From Ettlia oleoabundans (taxonomy: Eukaryota > Chlorophyta > Chlorophyceae > Chlamydomonadales), in contig JAAMXP010003379.1 of NCBI GenBank assembly GCA_019693395.1, forward strand, positions 1 through 16,964: 16,964 bases of DNA, read 5' to 3'. Numbering within the stretch: position 1 is the stretch's first letter; the number at the start of each line of letters is the position of its first letter. Shown in pieces: positions 9,901-16,964 of the stretch. The notes beneath the pieces were generated by a model. That model did no database searches. It had not been told where the DNA came from and saw only the letters and a program-made list of their open reading frames with translations. Position numbers and translations under genes: made by a program.

Positions 9901-10673
9901 AGCGGTTTGAAGTCAAAGATGGGAGCGGGCGTGACCGCCACTCCTTGCAGAACCAGCCCGCCGCTGGTGTCCGCACGGAGGCACATGCGTGCCGCCAGAA
10001 GGTTGGCAAGCCCTGCTGCTGCCGGCATGCGGCTGGATGCCACCTCAAGATCCCCACATAGCTGCATCACTGCTGCATCTGTCAGCTCCACGCCCCATGA
10101 CAGCTGCACAGCAACTCCAGTGGGAGCTTGGTGCGTGGGTGGTGCAACGGTCAGCTCCACGGCAAGTCCGCGAGTGGTGCTGCACCCCGGTCTAAGCATT
10201 GCTACCAGCTGAGCGCCAGGCTTGCTGCTTCTTGTAGCATCCCACTGCTGCACCAGTTGCTGCTGCAACCGCCAAAGCACTGTCCAGGTGCTGGGCGACA
10301 AGTGCAGCTGCACATGCATGCTCTGCAGAAGGCAGTGGCGGCAACTGTCAAAGGGTCAGTGGCTGTTGCAAATGGCTGTTGCTGATTGATGGTTATATAG
10401 AAGGTCTAGGTATCATACCTTGAGATCAACGACCGTAATGATGCCATTGGCCGTGCGGTCCCAAAGGTGCGAGCGAGTGGCGGGGAAGATGGCCGGTGCA
10501 GCAGCGGGCACCGCCCCCAGTGCCCTGGGAACCGTAGCTGGATCCCGGCCTGGAAAGCGTTCATTGTCGGTTGGAGCGCTGCCCCCACCACTCCTGGGCT
10601 GGCAAGCGGTCACCAGATTTCGTGCGAGGCCACCAGCCGAACCACAAAAGGCACTACGTGCTGGCATCACCAT
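6926..10673 (-). CDS. STIL: STIL/Ana2/SAS-5-type centriole (basal body) assembly protein
   Basis: STIL recruits SAS-6 to build the centriole cartwheel and in animals is a PLK4 substrate. Five exons, 10673-10419, 10322-9792, 9660-9503, 9337-7972 and 7870-6926, join in phase (3255 bases) to 1084 residues; human STIL is about 1290. Residues 62-72 (FPATRSHLWD) match the animal FPPSKxxLWxPTPTGD opening of the STIL N-terminal domain. Residues 263-314 match a core block with the same spacing: GFLTLDRGRSL, then PLVGVW (288-293), then CLRY (309-312); animals have GYLTMDETRKL, PLVGIW, CLRY. FLLLLFSRG follows as in FIIVLYS. Residues 335-750 are Ala/Ser/Pro/Gln-rich and disordered-looking. A short coiled coil spans about 757-784 (VARLLQELAALRQE, VMLLRAQVQALQ), then poly-Gln, an acidic run (1042-1053) and LFRKYGLL (1054-1061), resembling KRYGLL in the SAS-6-binding STAN motif. 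Intron 2 is GC-AG. The 3' end could instead be spliced just after KYGLL. Confidence 0.86.
7646..7686 (-). repeat. CAG trinucleotide tract coding for poly-glutamine in the STIL-like protein
   Basis: An almost pure CTG/CAG run on this strand, interrupted once by CGG, encodes two blocks of about six Gln split by Pro (residues about 833-845). It sits between the coiled coil and the C-terminal motif, in a poorly conserved linker. Further short CTG runs occur near 8281-8295. Confidence 0.85.
9661..9791 (-). other. GC-AG intron in the STIL-like gene (intron 2)
   Basis: The exon ends TTTGAG and the intron begins GCAAGC, close to the known GC-donor consensus AG|GCAAGT; it ends CTCCTGCAG. Only this donor keeps phase 0 into the strongly conserved GFLTLDRG exon. 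The nearest GT (in CGTCGTACTC) would shift the frame. Confidence 0.75.
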
Positions 10674-11137
10674 CTCACTACGCCGGGAAAACGCGCTTGG
10701 GCCAACAAAGGGTGCTCTATGACTATCACTCCCGCAAGGGACTGAAAGCGAGGCCCTAGCGTCGTGCACACAGGTGTGGTGGAAGGTTGCGGTGTGACGG
10801 CAACGAATTAGCACACGGTTGCGTTCCCGTGTTGAGAAGCAGGGCAAAATTGATCCGATGAGGACATCTATCGGCCCAGCGCCAGCGCCAGGCAGATTCA
10901 GTCAACTTTGACCGACTGCCTGGCGAGCAGTCGTGCATAGCGCGAGTGAAATGCCCATTTGTTTTGGAACCTACTCAGTCCACTCTGAGCTGACCCTTTA
11001 CTGTGCAATAAGCTATGTGACTCCATGCAAATGCCATACTGTATTTGATTGCTAGCGCATGTTACTGTGATATGGTACAGGGCAGGGAACGGCAGTAAGA
11101 AGTAATCAAGCGGTCCCACAGCAGTGCGCGATGCATT
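10674..11137. other. Intergenic region upstream of the STIL-like gene and downstream of UMP1
   Basis: 464 bases between two minus-strand genes. No gene found. Eight bases above the STIL-like ATG, the minus strand at 10681-10691 reads TTTTCCCGGCG, one mismatch from the E2F site TTTSSCGC. This could suit a cell-cycle gene but is weak. No TGTAA for UMP1 was seen. Confidence 0.45.
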
Positions 11138-12207
11138 CTACATCGGCAGCCCACGCGCCATGGGCTTGGTGCCAGCTGCCACGCCCAGCCGCTGCTCCAG
11201 TTGCGAGTGCAGATCGGGTGGTGCCACTTCACTGTCTGCTGGCAGGTTGAGGTAGCTCTCAAACCCAAAGTCCTCCAGAGCACCCGTCATCGCCTCCAGC
11301 CCCAGCTTGGAGGAGGGAAGCCCGGGCAGCCGCTCCATCCTGCTAGGAGGGCATGCGCAAAGGAACATTTACAATGCTGCATAAACATCCAGTAATGCTG
11401 ACTGAGCAAACAGCGGGATGGTACTCGGCAAGGCACACCAGCTAGTAATTCCTAACACCAAGGGGTCGACGATGGACCTGATAAGCCGATATTCCTCGCA
11501 CAGACTGAAGGGCCGCATGCGTGATGGCTAGCTGCATGATTGCAAGCACATCCTCATTTGTAAGCAGCAGACCTTACCCCTCCCGCCCCTGCCAATCCCC
11601 CGCTTGCCTGTCCAGAATCTGCCGCTCTATTTGCATGCGTGCTGGCAGCGCGGTGCCATATACATTGCTAAGCATCTCCAGCCGTGCCTTCTCTCCTGCC
11701 GGGCCGCTTAGCTTCTGTATCTGCTCCACCGGGTGGCTGGCGGCAGCACCGTCCTTGAGTGTTACCAGCCCCTGGCGCAGAGCGTCGTGTGGCGTCGTCA
11801 GGAACGGCAGGTTGTTGCCTTCCTGCAATGACCGACAAGGGGAACTTCTAGCTCAGCAGCAGGCAGAGTGGAGGCTCCAGACAGGCCGATCACGTGAGGC
11901 GCTCGGACGTGTCGAGCTGGGCACACAGAAGATAGCACTGACCATAGTGCTGGGTTGCTCTACCCCTTGATCCTATTGTCAGCCCACAAACAGTGTCGAA
12001 CGAGCGAGGTCTGCGATCAGGCTGCGATGGCAGGGTGGTTACGTCCCGTGCCTGAAAGTGACTCTGCAACTGGCAACAGGTTCGCTCAAGGGTCTGGAGA
12101 AGGCAGGATAGCAAGGCGTGCTGGCTCCACCTGTGCAAGTTTCTTTCATGCCTTCTCTGCTGGGCACCTGCGCTTTGTGAAACCTCCGATCGCGACTTCT
12201 TCACCAT
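11138..12207 (-). CDS. UMP1: Proteasome maturation factor UMP1/POMP (first exon uncertain)
   Basis: UMP1 is the chaperone that helps half-proteasomes dimerise into the 20S core and is then the first substrate degraded. Two exons are firm: 11822-11608 and 11339-11138, with stop TAG at 11138-11140. Together they give 139 residues with the family blocks HDALRQGL, SHPVEQIQ, YGTALPARMQIERQI, RLPGLPSSKLGLEAMTG, DDFGFE-like EDFGFESYLNLP and a final LEQRLGV. The intron between them starts GCAAGC (a GC donor); phase and alignment both require it. The first exon is short and not settled. The ATG at 12205-12207 (MVKKSRSEVSQSA) is the best candidate. It could join either at GAG|GTTTCA to the main acceptor at 11823, or at GCAG|GTGCCC to an AAG acceptor four bases downstream. 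Either gives a normal length for the family. Divergent from PRP4. Confidence 0.9.
11340..11607 (-). other. GC-AG intron in UMP1
   Basis: Donor GACAG|GCAAGC, acceptor CCTAGCAG. With it, QILDR joins MERLPGLPSS exactly as in other UMP1 proteins. No GT donor exists between the conserved QIERQIL block and the in-frame stop at about 11572. The donor hexamer is identical to that of the GC-AG intron in the neighbouring STIL-like gene. Confidence 0.8.
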
Positions 12208-12296
12208 TTATCGCACTTCCCAAATATCCCTGACACCGCCGAACCGAGCCATCACCTCCCCGCCCTACAGCCCTAAGGTTACAGCGCCGACCAGCA
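12208..12296. promoter_or_regulatory. Very short divergent promoter region between UMP1 and PRP4
   Basis: Only 89 bases separate the likely UMP1 ATG (minus) from the PRP4 ATG (plus). Both leaders and core promoters must lie here or overlap the neighbouring first exons. No TATA box is seen; the region contains C-rich runs (CACCTCCCCGCCC). If UMP1 starts further inside, the gap is somewhat larger. Confidence 0.5.
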
Positions 12297-15256
12297 ATGG
12301 AGCCGTCAGAGATGGACGAAAATGTCAGACTGCGGGCCGGCGGGCCAGCCTTGGTGTATGGCGCTATCAAGGCAGGCGACTCGGCGGCGGCAGTGGCAGC
12401 AGGAGTGGCGGCTGGTAACATCATGCGGCAGGATGCCAATGCAGAAGTGCTGGACCTGCCAGAGGTGAGTTGATGAGCATATGGATGCAGTACCGGAGGA
12501 TAGCGGGCCACTTGCAGCGCTCACCTACCCACTGTTGCTTGCCGGTGCAACCCAATGTTTAGGCACCCACAGCCCACTGGCCCTTCTGCTTCTTCCCGCC
12601 TGCAGGCCAGCGCAGAGCACATGCGCAAGCAGCAGGAGCTGATGAAGGAGATTGAGCTGCGGCGGAAGATGAAGGCCACTGTTGTGCCCACCAATGACCA
12701 GGATGTGCGGCGCATGCTGCGGCAGCTGGGGGAGCCCATCACGCTGTTTGGAGAGCGGGAGGTGAGCGCAGCATGCCATGCCCTGCGGCTGGCATGCGAC
12801 ATGGACTAGTGTGCGTTGAGGTCGGTCTCCCCCAGCTCTATCTTGCCTGTTAAATTTTGTCAAGGCCTGCCACGCCCTAAATCTGCTGTACATGCTGCTG
12901 CTGTGTGTTTTGCGCTGGCACACGTCCCCAAGGCGTGTTCCCTTCCCCCAGCACAACCAACTGCCGTCATTGGCCGCTGCAGATGGAGCGGCGAGACCGC
13001 CTGCGCAAGCTGCTAGCAGACATGGGCGAGGAGCGGGCGGTGGCGGCGCTGGGTCCACCCACGGATTATGAAATGGCAGAGGCGCAGGCGGCTGTGGAAG
13101 TGCCTTCAACTGAAGTGTTCTACACCGAGGGCAGCGAGCAGCTGCGGGCGGCACGCCACGACATTGCGCAGTTCTCACTGCGACGTGCCGCGCTGCGTTT
13201 GGCGGCAGCAAAGCGGCAGCGCAGCGACCCAGATGAGAATAGCCCAGAGGTGGCGGAGGCCGCAGAGCGGCAGCTACGGTCCATGGCCAACCAGGCCTCT
13301 GAGATAGGAGACGAGCGCCCCATTGTTGGCTGCGCCTTCTCGCCAGATGGCAGCCAGCTGGCCACGGGTGCGTGGAGCGGCACACTCAAGGTCTGGGCCA
13401 TGCCGTCGCTGCAAAAGGAGCTGACCATCAAGGCCCACACGGAGCGCATCACCGGCATTGCCTGGCACCCAGAGGCGGCATCTACCACAGGCACGGCTGC
13501 GTGCAACCTGGGGCTGTTGTATGTGTTGTATTTCGGTTTAACAGGACGCATGGCTGACAGAAACGGCTGATAGAAACGCCTATCCTTGTTGTGACTGCAT
13601 GGTTTTGTGGCGCTGATGGTGTTGAGTGAGTGCATGTTAGGATGGGCCACCAGGCATCACACAGAACCTGCAAGCATGGGTTGCTCTCCTTGGCAGTAGG
13701 CCCAATTGCTTGGCTGTCTCCCAACAATCTTCCTCTCCTGGTGCTTTTTATGGCAAACTGGAGACTTGAGCATTGACTGCTCCAAACCTGCTCCCCCGCC
13801 CGCCAGCATCACGACTTGTCACTCCATGCTTGCAGGGCGCATGGAGGGTGGCGTGACACTTGCCTCTGGAGCCACCGACAACACAGCCAAGCTGTGGTCG
13901 GGGGAGGGCAAGCTTCTGCGCACGCTGCAGGGGCACACAGACCGGCTGGGGCGAGTAGCCTTCCACCCTATGGGGCGGCATCTAGGTGGGATTGGCGTGC
14001 CCATAGCAGTCTTAAGCGTCTAGGCAGTGCTGCAGCTGCAATCTGTTACCCGTGGAAGCGTGGTGTATGGGGCAGGCAAAGAGCAAGCGGCACCAAGTCA
14101 TGCTTGTGGTAGCCGTTAGACAAAGCAGTAGTTCCTCTCCAACGCCACAATCGCTGTGCCATGCTGCGCTATGGTGCGTTGCAGGCACAGCCAGCTTTGA
14201 CCAGACGTGGCGGTTGTGGGATGTGGAGAGCGGGGCGTGCCTGCTGGAGCAGGAGGGACACAGCCGGGCGGTGTATGCCGTGGCCTTCCAGGTGAGGACC
14301 ATTGTGGGGCCTGGTTTGTTTTTGTGGGTCATGCCAGGTATGAGTTCCAAAAGGTGAGCTCAAATGAACTGTTGGTGAACTGCTGAATAATGCACACTGA
14401 ACACTTCATCTAACCTCATTCTTAACGCATCTCTGCCTGTTCCTGTGCCTGGCAGGATGATGGCGCGCTGGCTGCCTCTGGCGGCATGGACGCCATTGCG
14501 CGCGTGTGGGACTGCCGCACCGGGCGCAACATCTTCACCTGCGAGGGCCACGTCAAGTCGGTGCTGTCGCTGGACTTCAGCCCCAACGGATACATGCTGG
14601 CCACAGGCAGCGAGGACAACACGGCGCGGGTGTGGGACCTGCGGAAGCGTGCCGTGCTGGCCATACTGCCAGGTGCGTGGATGGCGGCTGGGTGGCCGGA
14701 TGGGTGGGTCTGGCGCCGATTGCGTGCGTAAGAGGGGGCAGATGGAGGCTATCACAGGCCTCAGTGGGTTGTTTCTTTGGTTGCACAGAACTGTTGGTGC
14801 GGCCTGGTCCCACGTGCTGCCCTGTCTTCAGCTGCCTTCTCTACCCAGATTACCAGACCAACCCTTCGCAACATTCCCCACCCCTGCACGCTTGTGCATA
14901 CCCTCCTCGACGTCCCATATGGATATGCTCCATGCTTTCAAAAGGCTTATCTCAGGAAGATTCGTCTGATCTGGTTTGCAGGCCACACCTCCCTCATCAG
15001 CCAGGTGCGGTTTGAGCCCAATGACGGCCGCTACCTGCTCACCGCTGGCTACGACAACACCAGCCGCCTGTGGGGCGGGCCACGCTTCCGCTTGCTGCGC
15101 ACTCTGGCGGGGCACGAGGGCAAGGTGATGGGTGCAGACATCTCGCCAGATGGAGCCTTCACTGTGGCCAGCACCGGCTACGATCGGACCATCAAGGTGT
15201 ATGCCCCCGACCCACTGGCCGACCTTAATGGGCAGCAGCAACAACAGCAGCAATAG
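12297..15256 (+). CDS. PRP4: U4/U6 small nuclear ribonucleoprotein PRP4 (PRPF4), WD40 protein
   Basis: PRP4 is a core protein of the U4/U6 snRNP and of the U4/U6.U5 tri-snRNP, where it partners PRP3 in pre-mRNA splicing. Seven exons, 12297-12464, 12606-12761, 12983-13490, 13836-13985, 14185-14291, 14456-14672 and 14982-15256, join in phase (1581 bases) to 526 residues; human PRPF4 is about 520. The N-terminal splicing-factor motif is visible in exon 2 ([18 protein letters not shown]), followed by [10 protein letters not shown]. Seven WD40 repeats follow, with repeat ends LKVWAM, AKLWSG, WRLWDV, ARVWDC, ARVWDL, SRLWGG and IKVYAP. HEGKVMG near the end is a PRP4 hallmark. A short poly-Gln tail follows the propeller. 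Intron 3 needs a GC donor. The start ATG is the first in frame. Divergent from UMP1 and convergent with the SNF2 gene. Confidence 0.95.
13491..13835 (+). other. Probable GC-AG intron in PRP4 (intron 3)
   Basis: The exon must leave phase 1 to fit the next acceptor (CATGCTTGCAG at 13835). ACCACAG|GCACGG supplies phase 1 and a protein of normal length. Of the GT dinucleotides before the in-frame stop at 13568-13570, only TTTCG|GTTTAA has phase 1, and it would insert about 15 non-homologous residues. The donor deviates from the GC consensus at +4, so this call is weaker than the other two. Confidence 0.6.
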
Positions 15257-15602
15257 CACCAGCACTAGCGGCAGGCAGCAGCAGCCCTGTCTGTCGCCAC
15301 CACCTTGGCGTTGCGTGACCACTTGAAAGCAAGTTTGCATTGTGCACCCCCCTGCCTCTGCGACAAATGCACACCAGCATGATCTGTCCCTTCTATGCTG
15401 GCAACTTGTCTGGTATACAGTCGCGAGAGTGGCACAGGCAATTTAACAACAAGCAACGCAACACAATAAAGCAGCAGTACCGTACAGTACAACAGGTTCA
15501 GGCACGCTATTGGTACAACAGGTCACGTGGCTATTGCCTGCCAGTTTGCCCTTGAACGGCAGCAGTGGGCCCTGTGCTATGCCCACAATGTGTCCCTGAC
15601 AG
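15257..15602. other. Convergent 3' region between PRP4 and the SNF2-family gene
   Basis: 346 bases with no gene. AATAAA at 15465-15470 on the plus strand could serve PRP4. No TGTAA signal is present on either strand that I can find. An 11-base direct repeat lies at its centre (separate entry). Confidence 0.5.
15487..15523. repeat. 11-base direct repeat GTACAACAGGT
   Basis: Two exact copies, 15487-15497 and 15513-15523, start 26 bases apart in the convergent gap. Function unknown; could be part of 3' end processing for either gene, or chance. Confidence 0.5.
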
Positions 15603-16964
15603 TCACATTGCGTTCAGCAGCCCCTCCATGTCGGCCTGGCTGGGCTTCTCCTTCTGCACCGGCGCTTCAACGGTGGTGGCCAGCTCTGCGGTCAAGCACA
15701 CGCAGGCAGGCAGGTTTTCAGGCAGCGCGATTGATGAGAACGTGTTGTTGGAACTTAACTGCATTCTGCAGTGGCAGTAGCATGGCAACGTCTAGTCACG
15801 ATACGCCTTCACGCTACAGCAGCTGCGCGGCTCGTGGCACCTGCTGTGTCCTCGTCAGCGCCATCAGTCCCCGCAAAAAGGCCGTGCTTGGCCTTCTGCA
15901 CCTCCAGCACCCGCTCCTCAATGCTGTCCTTCACCAACAGCCGCGTCACAGTCACTGGCCTGCATAAGAACAGCAGAATGGAAGTTGCCGTACCGATGTG
16001 AGCCCTGGCACCGTAGCAGCAGCAACAGGCTGCGCCTGTGAATCCTTACAGCTGCGGCTCATCAGCTGCGGCATTCAAGACGGCCCAAACGGCATATGCT
16101 GCCCTGGGGGGCACGTAACTGCAGCGACTACCCATACATACATACCGCCGAAGGCCCGTCACCTGCACTGCCCGATGCGGTGCACGCGCGCCACCGCCTG
16201 CTGCTCTATGGCCGGCTCCAGCGCAGGTTCCAGCAGGAACACGTGGCTGGCGCGGGTGAGGGTCAACCCCTGTGCACCCGCCTTGTGGCTCAGCAGGAAC
16301 ACGCGCACCTCGTCGTCGTCGCGGAACAACGACACAGCGCGCCGAGCCTGCAGCCAAGGCAGGTTGGAGCGGCGTGGGGTGTTAGGTTACTGTGGACGAG
16401 GCAGGATGGTGACAAGCACAACAGTTGTGAATGGGTTGATGGAATGTAATGATGTGTGGACGGCAGCATGACCATAGCATGCACATCAGGTCAGGCCAGG
16501 CCAGGCAGCTGTCAGAAAGGCATGGCAGGCTTACCGCCTTGCCCCCCAGCAGCTGCACAAAGCGGATGCCGTTGGTCTGCAGCGCCATGGCCACCATCCT
16601 GCATGCAAGTGAAGATGGGGTTGAAAAGAAAACAGACTCATCACCAGGCTGCACCAAAGAGGCAGCAGGAAGCGCAATGAAAACCCAGAGAACACGCCGT
16701 GGACAACTGATGGTTGCGTGCCTCCACTGCATTGCTGCCACACACAGCAAAGTCTGGTGGAACAGGTGAGCCGCAGGGGCTCCTGAAAGCGTAAGTGCAC
16801 CACCCTCCATCCACCCCCCTCACTTGAGAGCATCGGTGAACTGTGAGAATACGAGGCACTTCTCGCTGGGTGCGGTGGTGGCCAGGTGCAGCAGGCGGCG
16901 CATCAGCGCCTCAACCTTGGCGCTCCACTCACCCTGGGGCTGGATCTGCGGTGGGGGGGAAGGG
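15603..16964 (-). CDS. SNF2-family helicase, C-terminal lobe (SHPRH/Rad5-like; 5' part beyond right edge)
   Basis: Exons in coding order, 16945-16824, 16598-16535, 16347-16163, 15959-15841 and 15685-15603, join in phase to 191 codons including the stop at 15603-15605. The exon ends agree in phase throughout. Visible parts of helicase lobe 2 are: KVEALMRRLLHL, CLVFSQFTDAL (motif IV region), VQLLGGKAARRAVSLF, LLSHKAGAQGLTLTRASHVF (motif V), EQQAVARVHRIGQ (motif VI, arginine finger region) and the SNF2 brace VTRLLVKDSIEERVLEVQ. The LLEPALEPAIEQQAVARVHRIGQ-type wording resembles SHPRH, while VTRLLVKDSIEE resembles the Rad5/Rad16 branch. Those proteins are ATP-dependent translocases with an inserted RING ubiquitin-ligase domain acting in DNA-damage tolerance. 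The RING and lobe 1 would lie off the window, so ligase activity cannot be claimed. After the core only about 40 residues remain. Confidence 0.9.

Noticed and set aside
13520..13545. GT donor TT|GTATGT for PRP4 exon 3
   Set aside because: It looks like a good donor but leaves phase 2, which no nearby acceptor matches, and adds residues absent from PRP4 proteins.
15257..15602. Possible small RNA gene or mobile-element remnant
   Set aside because: No hairpin, box motif, terminal inverted repeat or target duplication could be recognised; only a short direct repeat is present.

Overview
This is nuclear DNA of a photosynthetic eukaryote, most likely a core chlorophyte green alga. Every gene I can recognise is split by short introns (roughly 80 to 520 bases), mostly with GT donors and pyrimidine-CTGCAG-like acceptors. 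Two genes encode chloroplast thylakoid proteins with transit-peptide-like N-termini. Coding DNA is GC-rich, with Ala- and Gln-rich low-complexity tracts. TGTAA, the polyadenylation signal known from green algae, follows two of the genes. Because of the introns no single open frame shows any whole gene. The models below come from joining exons so that reading phase and protein-family alignment agree.

Layout: (1) 1-2831, minus: 5' two-fifths of a thylakoid copper ATPase (PAA2/HMA8 type), running off the left edge. (2) 3127-3809, plus: a three-exon gene for a small mitochondrial-ribosome protein of the mS38/COX24/AURKAIP1 family. (3) 4652-6549, minus: complete six-exon PGRL1 (cyclic electron flow). 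(4) 6926-10673, minus: complete five-exon, 1084-residue protein that I identify as a STIL/Ana2/SAS-5-type centriole-assembly factor; this is the most interesting item. (5) 11138 to about 12207, minus: proteasome maturation factor UMP1/POMP. (6) 12297-15256, plus: complete seven-exon U4/U6 snRNP protein PRP4 (526 residues, seven WD40 repeats). (7) 15603-16964, minus: C-terminal part of a SNF2-family helicase (SHPRH/Rad5-like), running off the right edge.

The genes do not form one pathway. PAA2 (copper supply to plastocyanin) and PGRL1 (cyclic electron flow) both serve the thylakoid electron chain and lie one gene apart. Two divergent pairs share short upstream regions: PAA2/mS38 (295 bases between start codons) and UMP1/PRP4 (about 89 bases). 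Three neighbouring genes (STIL-like, UMP1, PRP4) each need a GC-AG intron to stay in phase. I saw no tRNA, rRNA, CRISPR array or mobile element.
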